From: Bacteroidales bacterium OttesenSCG-928-M11
Lineage (GTDB): Bacteria > Bacteroidota > Bacteroidia > Bacteroidales > Azobacteroidaceae
Reading direction: 5' to 3'
Assembly (NCBI GenBank): GCA_030265685.1
Contig: JAJDGO010000012.1
Location: 1-39,348, forward strand
DNA length: 39,348 nt
Shown: positions 16,118-24,745 of the stretch, piece after piece
Numbering within the stretch: position 1 is the stretch's first letter
Layout: each line of letters starts with the position of its first letter
Notes under the pieces: model-generated
Database searches by the model: none
Seen by the model: the letters and a program-made list of their open reading frames with translations, nothing else
Told to the model about the DNA's origin: nothing
Program-made: the position numbers and the translations under genes

Positions 16118-17689
16118 TTATATTACTCTTAAACCGGTAATATAACGATGTTGATAATAGGTCGATTTTTCGAGGTTATCAATAATTATACCTCTTTTCG
16201 AACTTGCATGAATAAATGAAATATCACCATTGTTATTATCAACAACTATACCTACGTGTCCTGCATGAGAAGATTTGCTGTTACGTCCCTTAAAAAAGAT
16301 AAGATCTCCCGGCTTTAATTCTTGTTTAGGGATTCGTTTCCCCTGATTTATTTGAGAAGTACAAGTCCTTCCTAATTTATATCCAAAAGATTCAAAAACA
16401 TGAGAAGTGAATCCAGAGCAATCGAAATAATTAGGACCTTTCGATCCTCTACGATAAGGCTTTCCTAAATACAGTTTAGAATAATCTATGAGCTCTTGTT
16501 TTATTAAAGTATTTTTTAATAATGGTGTATATATTTCTGCTGCTTCGGTAAGGTAATCCAAATGTTCTTCCGAAAATACACTTCCTATTTCCTCCAATAA
16601 AGAGAGATCCTCTTTGTCTTTCAGCTCTTTCCTTTGAATTTTTCCGTCATCAGAGATAATCAGATTTGCTTTAGGGAAATCCAGTTCGGTTAAACGTTTA
16701 ATTTCTTTAGCTGCTTTTTTATCCGGATCTATGACCGGGCCTGTTTTATCTTTTTGTATTGCCGAAATAATTTCCCCGTTAAGAAACTTACCATCAGTAT
16801 CGGTATAAACTTTCACGATTGGAGCATAACCACTAATACCTCTTATATTAAAGTCGCCAGCAGTACAAAAATTACCCATGCTATAAATAATAAATCGATC
16901 TTTATATAGTTCTGCAGCTCGAGCTACATGAGGTCCATGTCCAAAAACTACGTCTGCACCTGCATCAATTACAGCATGAGCAAACTCATATACATTCCCT
17001 CTATTTTCTCCATAGAATGTTTCTGTTTTACGAGTTACACGATTGTGAGTACTTCCTTCTGCTCCTCCATGAAAAGAAACAATAACTATATCGCAGTCTT
17101 TGTCTAACTCGGAAACCAATTGCTTAGCTTTGGCTATATCAGTAATCCGAACCGTTCCCGAATTAGGGGCAAATGCACAAAAACCATATTTGATTCCATC
17201 GATTTCGAAACGAGATGTTTCACATACATTTTGTAAGCCTGCATAATTTATACCTGCTTCTTTCAATACTTTTACTGTATTTTCGCGACCAGGAGCACCA
17301 AAGTCTCCCATATGATTATTCGCGATGCTCATTACATCATAACCAGCCTCAAGCAAATAGTTTACATAACGATCGGGCATACGAAAAAAATAACAAGCAC
17401 TCTTACATTTTTTTACATCTCCCCCTTTATTTAGAAAACAACCTTCAAGATTTCCGAATGTCACATCTGCATCTTGAAGAATTTCTTTTACTTCTCTGAG
17501 CAATTGTTTCCCATCATTCGGAGGCAACTTTGCTTCCGATGGATAGTTAGAACCTAACATAATGTCTCCGGTTCCTATAATTGAAATAACTTTATCGTTT
17601 TTTTGATCTTGGGAGTTTGCAGATATAATAAACGAAGAAGTCAATAATACGATTAAGAGCGTACGCAATTGTAATCCGATTAGCTTCAT
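16118..17689 (-). CDS. CapA-type metallophosphatase fused to NlpC/P60 peptidase
   Basis: A 523-residue exported two-domain protein. After a signal peptide (LRTLLIVLLTSSFIISANS) comes a CapA/PGA_cap domain (about 30-300) with the metallophosphatase-like motifs GTGDIMLGSN, NLEG, SIANNHMGDFG, SFHGG, FGHGPHV and YSMGNF. After a linker, residues about 395-523 form an NlpC/P60 domain: catalytic Cys in NYFDCSGFTSHVF, His in HAGHVGIV and a third polar residue near FIHASS. NlpC/P60 enzymes usually cut D-gamma-Glu-diamino-acid bonds in peptidoglycan peptides, and CapA proteins act in poly-gamma-glutamate metabolism, so both halves may handle gamma-glutamyl bonds. That link is inference. The start at 17689 is chosen over an upstream ATG because the promoter -7 element lies between them. 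Confidence 0.88.
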   Translation of the reverse strand: MKLIGLQLRTLLIVLLTSSFIISANSQDQKNDKVISIIGTGDIMLGSNYPSEAKLPPNDGKQLLREVKEILQDADVTFGNLEGCFLNKGGDVKKCKSACYFFRMPDRYVNYLLEAGYDVMSIANNHMGDFGAPGRENTVKVLKEAGINYAGLQNVCETSRFEIDGIKYGFCAFAPNSGTVRITDIAKAKQLVSELDKDCDIVIVSFHGGAEGSTHNRVTRKTETFYGENRGNVYEFAHAVIDAGADVVFGHGPHVARAAELYKDRFIIYSMGNFCTAGDFNIRGISGYAPIVKVYTDTDGKFLNGEIISAIQKDKTGPVIDPDKKAAKEIKRLTELDFPKANLIISDDGKIQRKELKDKEDLSLLEEIGSVFSEEHLDYLTEAAEIYTPLLKNTLIKQELIDYSKLYLGKPYRRGSKGPNYFDCSGFTSHVFESFGYKLGRTCTSQINQGKRIPKQELKPGDLIFFKGRNSKSSHAGHVGIVVDNNNGDISFIHASSKRGIIIDNLEKSTYYQHRYITGLRVI

Positions 17690-17716
17690 TTTGTTTCTTT
17701 GTGTTACTTTCAATCG

Positions 17717-17747
17717 CAAAGGTAATAGTTTAAGTTGAAAACACAAT
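17717..17747 (-). promoter_or_regulatory. Bacteroidetes promoter for the CapA-NlpC/P60 gene
   Basis: On the minus strand TTG (17745-17747), a 20-bp spacer and TACCTTTG (17717-17724) lie 27 bp upstream of the ATG at 17689. It sits in the 63-bp gap after the response-regulator stop, so this gene has its own promoter apart from the efflux operon. Confidence 0.65.
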
Positions 17748-17752
17748 GTCTT

Positions 17753-18499
17753 TTAGGATGAACTCTTGTCTAAGAGGAGCGAGTGACGGGAAAGAAATTC
17801 GACAAAACGTTCTTTATAATTTTCTGATATAGGAATATATTCTTTACCATAAACAATACGGTTGCGATCTATCTCTTTTATTTTTTCAGGTTGTACTATG
17901 AACGAGCGATGAATTCGTATAAAACGGCTTTCGGGCAACATCTCTTCAACGGTTTTCATACTCATTAATGATACGATTGGTGTAGATTGTCCTTCAATAT
18001 ATATTTTGACATAATCTTTTAATCCTTCTATATAGAGTATTTTTTCTAATTCTATTTGAATAAGTTTCCTATTGGCCTTAACAAAAATAGTTTCAAGTTC
18101 TTTTTTTTCCGTCCGATTTGCCCCTTTTGATTGATTAACCATTTCATACCATTGAAGAGCTTTCTGCGCCGACATTAAAAAGTCAGGATAACTTATTGGT
18201 TTTAATAGATAATCAAGAGCATTTACTTTATAACTATCCAAAGCATATTGCTGAAATGCCGTAGTAAAGATTATTCGTGTATTTTCCGAAATCATACGGG
18301 CAAACTCCATTCCGTTTAATTCCGGCATCTGAATATCCAAAAATAATAAATCAACCGGTGCCGAGTTTAGATCAGATAAAGCATCAATAGCACTATTATA
18401 GCTTGTTTTCAAGTCTAAAAATGGCGTTTTATTTGTATACGTTTCTAACAAATCAACTGCCAAAGGTTCGTCATCTATAATACTGCAAGTAAGAATCAT
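17753..18499 (-). CDS. LytTR-family response regulator
   Basis: A 248-residue regulator. The receiver domain (1-120) has acidic residues Asp9/Asp10, the phospho-acceptor Asp55 in LFLDIQMPELNG, Thr in IIFTTAF and Lys100 in YLLKP. A LytTR DNA-binding domain follows (about 145-240) with ILYIEGLKDYVKIYIEG and FIRIHRSFIVQPEKI. LytTR regulators bind tandem direct repeats in promoters. Its start overlaps the kinase gene by 4 bp (ATGA type), so the pair is translationally coupled. It is the last gene of the tolC-macA-ABC-kinase-regulator operon, and the efflux genes are the obvious first target. That is inferred from position only. Confidence 0.94.
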   Translation of the reverse strand: MILTCSIIDDEPLAVDLLETYTNKTPFLDLKTSYNSAIDALSDLNSAPVDLLFLDIQMPELNGMEFARMISENTRIIFTTAFQQYALDSYKVNALDYLLKPISYPDFLMSAQKALQWYEMVNQSKGANRTEKKELETIFVKANRKLIQIELEKILYIEGLKDYVKIYIEGQSTPIVSLMSMKTVEEMLPESRFIRIHRSFIVQPEKIKEIDRNRIVYGKEYIPISENYKERFVEFLSRHSLLLDKSSS

Positions 18500-19590
18500 G
18501 ATTTTAATTCGGATAAATTGATTATAAGGTCACAATAGAATATCTCGTTCTCTTCTTTGCAAGCGAAAGTATAATTGTTCGGGTATAAAAGGTCAAGGCG
18601 CTTAGTCAAATTAATTAATCCGATGCCCGATCCACTATTATCTTGCTCGTTCTTGGGGAAATAACTATTTGTTATTGCGCAAACAATCTTATGTTGTTGC
18701 TCTATTAATTTTATATCAATAAAAGAAGGTTTATTGTTGCTTACGCCATGTTTGAAAGCATTTTCAACAAGTGAAATAAATAAAAGAGGAGCAATTTGTG
18801 TTGCAGAAGATTCCGAACTAATATCAATCGTTAAAGTTACATGTTTTGGGAGACGAATACGCATAAGTTCAACATAATTCCGAATAAAAGCAAAATCTTT
18901 CTCAACCGATACCATCGGTTGGCTACTATCATACAGTACATAACGAAGTAAACGACTAAGTTCGTGTACTGTGTCTTGCGCTCGTTCTTGGCTGATTGCG
19001 ATTAAACTATAAATATTGTTTAAGGTATTGAATAAGAAATGAGGATTAAGTTGGCTCTTCAAATTTTGCAGTTCGGCTTCGCTCTGTATTTTTTCTAATT
19101 CCTTTCGAGCCGTTTCTGTTTTATACCAACTGGCTGTCATTTTCAAAGCTACACTAAGAGCTGCTATAAATATGTATTTAATATAGTCGAAAACTAAAAT
19201 ATGAGAAAGTTCTCTTTTAGGAATACCATCAGCATGTCGTTTAAGATCATTGTCATCTAGCGGTAGTAATTCCATAATAAAATGCATAACTAAAACCAAA
19301 ATAGTGAACAACAGGAAATTACTTATTGCATATTGCCACATCTGCCGTGTAAACAAAAACCTTTTGACTAAATAATTATAATTAGCATAAAATACGATTA
19401 TCATTCCTGAAAGAATAATCAAGAAACGAGAATAGCCTATCCAAGAAACAGACTCCGAGTTTCTTCCTATCAAGAAAAAAGGAAAGAAACAAAGTATTCC
19501 CCAAAAGAAGATATGAATAAACCACCCAAATCGACTTGGGTTATTTGATAAAACAGAGAGGCTCTCTTTATTTGAGTTTTTCTTAATCAT
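18496..19590 (-). CDS. LytS/YehU-type sensor histidine kinase
   Basis: A 364-residue membrane kinase of the His_kinase (PF06580) family. Four hydrophobic segments lie at about 22-42, 54-70, 85-107 and 132-150, followed by a coiled coil. The phospho-acceptor is His184 in LNPHFLFNTLNNIYSL. The catalytic domain has the N box VENAFKHGV and the G box GSGIGLINL. There is no large periplasmic sensor domain, so the signal is probably sensed within the membrane or through the adjacent ABC permease, as in bacitracin-type sensor-transporter pairs. The latter is inference. It begins 17 bp after the permease gene and overlaps the regulator by 4 bp. Confidence 0.93.
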   Translation of the reverse strand: MIKKNSNKESLSVLSNNPSRFGWFIHIFFWGILCFFPFFLIGRNSESVSWIGYSRFLIILSGMIIVFYANYNYLVKRFLFTRQMWQYAISNFLLFTILVLVMHFIMELLPLDDNDLKRHADGIPKRELSHILVFDYIKYIFIAALSVALKMTASWYKTETARKELEKIQSEAELQNLKSQLNPHFLFNTLNNIYSLIAISQERAQDTVHELSRLLRYVLYDSSQPMVSVEKDFAFIRNYVELMRIRLPKHVTLTIDISSESSATQIAPLLFISLVENAFKHGVSNNKPSFIDIKLIEQQHKIVCAITNSYFPKNEQDNSGSGIGLINLTKRLDLLYPNNYTFACKEENEIFYCDLIINLSELKS

Positions 19591-19607
19591 GCAAACAAAT
19601 ATACGAA

Positions 19608-20828
19608 TTATTCATAACGTATTGCTTCAATTGGATCTAATTGTGCTGCTTTCTTTGCAGGATACCATCCAAAAAAGACGCCTGTTACTGTACAAACCGC
19701 AAAAGAAAGGAACACACTCCATGCTTGAATATAGATTGGATATTGCACTATTGCATTAACCGCAAAGGCAGCTCCTATCCCAAATAATACACCGATCAAT
19801 CCACCTGTAACGCTAATAAGAATAGATTCTATCAGAAATTGAGACAAAATATCTCTTCCTTTTGCTCCAATACTCATTCTAAGACCTATTTCTCTTGTTC
19901 GTTCCGTAACGGAAACATACATAATATTCATAATTCCTATACCTCCTACAAGAAGAGAAATTCCCGCTACTGCAGCTAATAAAACAGTCATTAAATCAGT
20001 TGTTGTAGTCATCATCGAACTAAGTTCTTGCATAGAACGAATAGTAAAATCATCCTCACTACCTGGTTGTATCTTATGATTACGCCGTAATATTTCGGTA
20101 ATTTCATCAATCGCTTGATCGGTATATTCTTCTTTGATTGCAGAAGAAGTAATTCCTTGAATGTGAGTAATTGCCAAAACTCTTTTCTGAATAGTAGTAT
20201 AAGGAGCCAACACAACATCATCTTGATCCATCCCCATACTATTATATCCCTTACTTGTCAATACTCCGATTATTTTAAATGGGATCTTATTAAACCGAAC
20301 AACCTTTCCTACGGGATTTTCTCCGTTGGTAAAAAGTTCGTCTACAACTGTTTTCCCTACAATACAAACTTTAGCTGCCGAAGCAATATCTTGTTCTGTA
20401 AATATATCGCCATCATTTATACTATAACGTCGTATATCCAGATAATCTTGGTTGACTCCGTAAACAGTTGTCGGCTTATTGTTTGCCCCAAAGATAAGTT
20501 GTCCGCTACTATTTACAGTAGGAGAAACAGCAGAAAGGAAACGAGTTTCATCTACAATATTTTGATAATCGGTCAATTTTAGAGTTTCCATCGAAGAAGA
20601 ACTTTGTCTTACTCCTCCGCGCATATCTCCTCCCGGCTGTATCATAATCATATTTGAACCCATCTCACTGATTTGATTTTGAATACTTCGTTTAGAACCC
20701 TGTCCGATAGCCAACATTGTTATAACAGAAGCTACTCCGATTATAATACCAAGCATTGTAAGGAAGCCTCGCATCTTGTTATTTGCAAGAGCCTTGAGAG
20801 CTATTTTAATTAAATTTATACCATTCAT
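19608..20828 (-). CDS. MacB-like ABC transporter permease (FtsX domain)
   Basis: A 406-residue permease of the MacB class: an N-terminal helix (ALKALANNKMRGFLTMLGIIIGVASVITMLA), a large periplasmic MacB_PCD domain (about 45-265), then three FtsX-type C-terminal helices with the VGGIGIMNIMYVSVTERTREIGLRMSIGA motif, ending in FFGWYPAKKAAQLDPIEAIRYE. MacB-type transporters do not move substrate through the membrane; they drive periplasmic substrate out through TolC mechanically. In E. coli MacB the ATPase and permease are one chain; here they are split, and the ATPase gene ends 8 bp upstream. Substrate is unknown; macrolides, peptides and lipoprotein-like molecules are known for the family. Confidence 0.94.
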   Translation of the reverse strand: MNGINLIKIALKALANNKMRGFLTMLGIIIGVASVITMLAIGQGSKRSIQNQISEMGSNMIMIQPGGDMRGGVRQSSSSMETLKLTDYQNIVDETRFLSAVSPTVNSSGQLIFGANNKPTTVYGVNQDYLDIRRYSINDGDIFTEQDIASAAKVCIVGKTVVDELFTNGENPVGKVVRFNKIPFKIIGVLTSKGYNSMGMDQDDVVLAPYTTIQKRVLAITHIQGITSSAIKEEYTDQAIDEITEILRRNHKIQPGSEDDFTIRSMQELSSMMTTTTDLMTVLLAAVAGISLLVGGIGIMNIMYVSVTERTREIGLRMSIGAKGRDILSQFLIESILISVTGGLIGVLFGIGAAFAVNAIVQYPIYIQAWSVFLSFAVCTVTGVFFGWYPAKKAAQLDPIEAIRYE

Positions 20829-20836
20829 ATTTTCTA

Positions 20837-21583
20837 TTAATCATCATTCTTTGGCAAAGTAGTTAATACTTCGGCAGCCGATTTAATATCATTATTATAA
20901 GTATCGCTCACAACACGCCCGTCTTTCAGTGTTATGTTGCGGCTACTATAGCTTGCAATCTCCGGATTGTGGGTAACAAATATAATGGTACGCCCTTCTT
21001 GATGAAGTTTTTGAAACAAAACTAATACTTCATAGCTTGTACGTGTATCAAGATTACCTGTTGCTTCGTCGGCTAATATAACTGCCGGATCATTTACTAA
21101 GGCTCGGGCGATAGCTACTCGCTGCATTTGTCCTCCCGACATTTGATTACTTTTATGATTAAGCCTATCTCCTAAGCCAACAGCTTTTAGTGATTCGATT
21201 GCTTTTTGCCTTCTAGCCGACGAACTATAAGAAGGATTATACATTAAAGGTAGCTCTACATTTTCGACAGATGTTGTCTTTGCTAAGAGGTTATAGCTTT
21301 GGAAAACAAATCCGATCTTCTGATTCCGGAGTGTTGCACGATCATTTTTACCCATTGTACGGACACGTACCCCATCTAAATAATATTCTCCTTTCGTAGG
21401 AGTATCAAGACAGCCTAAGGTATTCAATAAAGTACTCTTTCCAGAGCCGGAAGTTCCCATAATAGTTACAAACTCTCCTTCTAAAATAGTAAAAGAAATT
21501 CCTCGTAAAGCATGAACAGTTTCTTCTCCTACCTGAAAATCGCGGGTAATCCCTTCCAATCGAATGATTTCTTTTTTATTCAT
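20837..21583 (-). CDS. ABC transporter ATP-binding protein (MacB/LolD type)
   Basis: A 248-residue ATPase with Walker [11 protein letters not shown]-loop FVFQSYNLL, signature [15 protein letters not shown], Walker [13 protein letters not shown] and H-loop FVTHNPE. The sequence fits the MacB/LolD/FtsE group that partners FtsX-type permeases. It lies 18 bp after the adaptor gene and 8 bp before the permease gene, so the three subunits are made together. The C-terminal tail after the H-loop is slightly longer than in LolD ([14 protein letters not shown]) and has no recognised role. Confidence 0.95.
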   Translation of the reverse strand: MNKKEIIRLEGITRDFQVGEETVHALRGISFTILEGEFVTIMGTSGSGKSTLLNTLGCLDTPTKGEYYLDGVRVRTMGKNDRATLRNQKIGFVFQSYNLLAKTTSVENVELPLMYNPSYSSSARRQKAIESLKAVGLGDRLNHKSNQMSGGQMQRVAIARALVNDPAVILADEATGNLDTRTSYEVLVLFQKLHQEGRTIIFVTHNPEIASYSSRNITLKDGRVVSDTYNNDIKSAAEVLTTLPKNDD

Positions 21584-21601
21584 TTCACTTTATACTTATT
21601 A

Positions 21602-22780
21602 CTATCTTCGAGGGCCCGGCATAAATGGGCTACGTTCCGTAGAACCATTGTTTGTTACAACTACATCGGAAGAAACTTCTAAAACAACTTCTTCTCCATC
21701 GGAAAGTCCGTCTACAACTTCCACAACATTGAGGCCCGCAGTTCCTGTTGTAATTGCCTTAGCTTTGAGTTCGTTTCCGATTTTTTGCCAAACAAGTTTC
21801 TTACCCGAAGGAGTTTCTTGTCCCGGATTATTTACTATTAGGTTCATTTCTTTCAATAACTCTTCGTCGGGGATAAAACGTAATGCTTTGCTTGGTATAG
21901 TTAATACATCCGGACGTTCCATTGTATAGATAGTAACATTGGCTGTCATTCCCGGTTTAAGCTTCAAGTCGGGGTTATAAGCACTAATAACTACTTCGTA
22001 AGTTACTACATTCGAAGTAGTAGTAGCTTCGAGACGAACTTGTGTTACTTCTCCTTCGAATATATCATCCATAAAAGCGTCTACTTTAAAAGTAACACGT
22101 TGTCCATCTTCTATTGGACCTATATCAGCTTCATCAACATCGGCGATGACGCGCATTTGTGTTAAGTCGTTTGCAATTGTAAAAAGAGTTGGAGTACTAA
22201 AACCTGCTGCTACAGTTTGCCCTTCTTCTACTGCCCGATTAATTACAACGCCATCAATCGGGCTAGTAATTGTTGCATAATCTAAATTACGACGAACTTT
22301 TACCATATCCGCTTGACTGCGTTCGTAACTACTTTTTGCCTTTTCATAGTTATAAGTCGCGGTTTCAAACTCTGTATCACTAATCAATTGCTTATCATGA
22401 AGTGTTTTATTCCTTATATAATTTGTCTCTTGATACTCAAACTCAGTTTTGCTATTGGCTAAGTCTGCCTCCATAGACTTAAGTTCTGCCTTAAGATTTA
22501 CCATATCCATTTCGGCTAATAGCATTCCGCTGGTTACTACACTGTTGTAGTCTACATATATTCTATTAATAATTCCCGAAACTTGTGTACCAACTTCGAC
22601 AGTTGTTACCGGTTCTACGGTACCGGTAGCAGTTACCGAATTTTCGATTGTACTACGAGTTGCCTGAGTCATTACTAATTGCAAAGCACTTTTTTGGGGT
22701 CCTTTCATAAAAAAACAGGCTCCTGCAACAACTATAAGCACGCATGTACTTATAATGATTATTTTCTTTTTCTTGCTCAT
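21602..22780 (-). CDS. MacA-like periplasmic adaptor (HlyD/RND family)
   Basis: A 392-residue membrane-fusion protein. Residues 4-24 form an N-terminal membrane anchor (KKIIIISTCVLIVVAGACFF). The lipoyl/barrel-sandwich halves (TVEVGTQVSGIINRIYVDYN and TITSPIDGVVINRAVEEGQTV) flank a periplasmic alpha-hairpin (about 95-165), followed by beta-barrel and membrane-proximal domains. It bridges the inner-membrane MacB-like pump and the TolC-like outer-membrane channel. The C-terminus ends in a basic tail (SPFMPGPRR). It is 30 bp downstream of the tolC-like gene. Confidence 0.94.
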   Translation of the reverse strand: MSKKKKIIIISTCVLIVVAGACFFMKGPQKSALQLVMTQATRSTIENSVTATGTVEPVTTVEVGTQVSGIINRIYVDYNSVVTSGMLLAEMDMVNLKAELKSMEADLANSKTEFEYQETNYIRNKTLHDKQLISDTEFETATYNYEKAKSSYERSQADMVKVRRNLDYATITSPIDGVVINRAVEEGQTVAAGFSTPTLFTIANDLTQMRVIADVDEADIGPIEDGQRVTFKVDAFMDDIFEGEVTQVRLEATTTSNVVTYEVVISAYNPDLKLKPGMTANVTIYTMERPDVLTIPSKALRFIPDEELLKEMNLIVNNPGQETPSGKKLVWQKIGNELKAKAITTGTAGLNVVEVVDGLSDGEEVVLEVSSDVVVTNNGSTERSPFMPGPRR

Positions 22781-22810
22781 GGGTTATATTCTATTCTTGT
22801 TTTGTTTTTA

Positions 22811-24142
22811 TCACATCTCAGTAAGAGGTTTTCCTTGATAAATATTCAGTAATTGAATACTTAGTATCGACATATATTTGGCTTGTAGTACTTCTTGACG
22901 GGCAGTCAACAAGTCGTTCTTTGCAGTTAATAGTTCAAGAGTATTTTTCATTCCTAAAAAAAACTGTTGTTCAATTAAACTGTACGACTCTCCTACTGCC
23001 AATAACTGTTCGGCAGCGGCTAAATACTGATTTTGTGAAGAAACTGCATCCAAGTATATTCCTTCTACGGTGCTAAGCAATTGCTTTTGTGTATCTACAT
23101 ATTCCAATTCGTTTGTAATCACGGCCAACTTTGCCTTATTTACCGCCGTTTTATTCGATCGATTACTATAAATCGGAATACTTAAGCTTACTCCTAAGCT
23201 CTCGTTAAAGTTATAGCTAAGCTGATCTCCAAAGTTTCTTCTTTCTCCATATTCAGATGTTTTGACTAAAGAATTACCAGTTCCTATTCCTGCGCTTAAA
23301 GAAAGGGAAGGATAGTATCCGGCACGAGCGCTTTTCACCTCAAGTTCGGCAATTTCTTTGTTTAATTGGCTCGTCTTGATTTCCGGCATAACGCTCAGTG
23401 ACGTGTTATATATTGTCTCTTTGTTAGACAATGGTTGCATTACATCTTTATAATTCAAAGTTGGTTCATGAATCAAAATATCTTGCATTACATCCAGTTC
23501 GAGTAACTGCTTTAGTTGCATTTTATAATTGTCGAGATTTGTTTGAGCCGAAACCAAACGATATTTATCCGAGCTATATTGTGCCTCCAACTGAGTAAGA
23601 TCAACCTTAGATATAGAGCCTGCTTTGAAAAATTCTTCTCCGCGATCTCGTTGTTCTTTTGATACTTCGACCGTGTTTTCATTAATTCTTACCGACTCGG
23701 TAGCATACAATACCTGCATATAAGCTTTAACTAAAGCAATGCGTATATCATTTTCGTTTTGTTGGATATTTAATTCGTTTACATCTTGTTGTTTTTCGTT
23801 TTGTTTGATGGTTGTTGTGCGGCGTCCTCCGTCAAACAATGTCCAGTTTGCGTCTATTCCATAATTACCGTTGTAACTATTATTCGGAGAACGATCATTA
23901 GATGGATAATTTCCGAAATTTTGTGAAATATTTCCCGAAAGAGAAGGGAATAGTTGTGCTTTCGATTGTAGCAAGTCTTCTTCTCCCGACAATAAATTAA
24001 GCCTTTTTTTCTTTATCTGAATATTATGTTCTAATGCATAATCAATACAATCGTTCAAAGTCCATAGTCGAGATTCTTCTTGTGCATAAGTTCCTATCAA
24101 AACAAAAAGCGATAGAATTAAGCTACTTATCATTCGTTTCAT
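22811..24142 (-). CDS. TolC-family outer-membrane efflux protein
   Basis: A 443-residue TolC/OEP-type protein with signal peptide MKRMISSLILSLFVLIGTYA, the LWTLNDCIDYALEHNIQIKKK start typical of Bacteroidetes TolC homologues, and two structurally repeated halves with long alpha-hairpins. It forms a trimeric outer-membrane duct. An in-frame ATG at 24196 would put 18 residues before the signal peptide, so the start at 24142 is used. It is the first gene of the six-gene operon. A promoter lies about 110 bp upstream, leaving a roughly 100-nt leader with an 11-bp inverted repeat at its 5' end. Confidence 0.92.
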   Translation of the reverse strand: MKRMISSLILSLFVLIGTYAQEESRLWTLNDCIDYALEHNIQIKKKRLNLLSGEEDLLQSKAQLFPSLSGNISQNFGNYPSNDRSPNNSYNGNYGIDANWTLFDGGRRTTTIKQNEKQQDVNELNIQQNENDIRIALVKAYMQVLYATESVRINENTVEVSKEQRDRGEEFFKAGSISKVDLTQLEAQYSSDKYRLVSAQTNLDNYKMQLKQLLELDVMQDILIHEPTLNYKDVMQPLSNKETIYNTSLSVMPEIKTSQLNKEIAELEVKSARAGYYPSLSLSAGIGTGNSLVKTSEYGERRNFGDQLSYNFNESLGVSLSIPIYSNRSNKTAVNKAKLAVITNELEYVDTQKQLLSTVEGIYLDAVSSQNQYLAAAEQLLAVGESYSLIEQQFFLGMKNTLELLTAKNDLLTARQEVLQAKYMSILSIQLLNIYQGKPLTEM

Positions 24143-24171
24143 ATATACTTTCTTGTTTAATTTTGAAGAGA

Positions 24172-24244
24172 AAAGATGAAGTCCGCACAAAATCAAATCT
24201 ATTATGCCCTTTATCTATACCTTTTTTGTATGAACTTCATCTTT
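24172..24244 (-). promoter_or_regulatory. Inverted repeat in the 5' leader of the efflux operon
   Basis: AAAGATGAAGT at 24172-24182 is the exact reverse complement of ACTTCATCTTT at 24234-24244, with 51 nt between. In the minus-strand transcript the arms would fall near the predicted 5' end and about 30 nt before the start codon. It could form a long-range stem or be two sites for a dimeric regulator. Confidence 0.45.
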
Positions 24245-24253
24245 GTATGGCAG

Positions 24254-24286
24254 CAAAGGTAAATCATCCTCTCTCTTGCCTGCAAC
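24254..24286 (-). promoter_or_regulatory. Promoter of the tolC-macAB-lytST operon
   Basis: On the minus strand GTTG (24283-24286), a 21-bp spacer and TACCTTTG (24254-24261) form a Bacteroidetes promoter. A second -7-like element, TAGATTTG, lies at 24194-24201 without a clear -33 box and might start a shorter transcript. Confidence 0.55.
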
Positions 24287-24592
24287 TTAAATAGACTAAT
24301 GGAAGAAGTACTTAGACCAAGAAGCTATTTTTACCGACGAAATCAAATCTGACAATAACAAGCTTTTGATTTTAAAGGATATAAATACAATAACCCTATC
24401 TTACAATCCGTTACATATATGACAGGATCAATATTTGTTGTCTGATAAATTCTGTATTCATGGAAAGAACCAACAAATATCGATGACTGACAAGTAAAAA
24501 AAAGGAGTTTTTATTGGTCTGGCAGAAATGATAAAAAGATCTTTTTATCGTTTGATTTGTGAATCAGATACAAACTATTTTTATCGCTTAAA

Positions 24593-24675
24593 AAGTTATA
24601 GTAAAACTTAGTCAAAGTTATAGTAAAACTTGATCGAAGTTATACTAGAACTTGAGTCAAGTTATAGTATCTTTT
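24593..24675. repeat. Tandem array of palindromic units, 22-bp period, four units
   Basis: Cores start at 24593, 24615, 24637 and 24659. The first two are identical (AAGTTATAGTAAAACTT), the third is AAGTTATACTAGAACTT, and the fourth degenerates at its right end. Spacers AGTCA, GATCG and GAGTC differ. Core and period match the array at 664-773 almost 24 kb away. It lies downstream of the lipoprotein terminator and upstream of the efflux promoter. Confidence 0.87.
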
Positions 24676-24696
24676 TTTAGAATAGAGAAATACAAC

Positions 24697-24727
24697 AAAA
24701 AAAGACGTCCGATAAGACGTCTTTTTT
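24697..24727. terminator. Strong bidirectional-type terminator after the small lipoprotein gene
   Basis: An A-run followed by GACGTC, a 6-nt loop CGATAA, then GACGTC and a T-run form a perfect stem of at least 12 bp, 19 bp beyond the lipoprotein stop on the minus strand. Confidence 0.88.
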
Positions 24728-24745
24728 GCTTTTTATTCTGAACTG

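Larger units (their letters stand above)
24143..24745. other. Intergenic region (603 bp) upstream of the efflux operon
   Basis: No gene is seen. From left to right it holds the leader inverted repeat, the operon promoter, about 240 bp of AT-rich sequence without recognised features, a perfect 20-nt palindrome at 24530-24549 (centre AGATCT), a four-unit 22-bp array at 24593-24675 and the terminator of the neighbouring lipoprotein gene at 24697-24727. Short open frames here have no family resemblance or start context that I could support. Confidence 0.7.

Noticed and set aside
24303-24530. Small gene or RNA gene upstream of the efflux promoter
   Set aside because: I found no ORF with a credible start and family resemblance and no recognisable RNA fold; only AT-rich sequence is evident.
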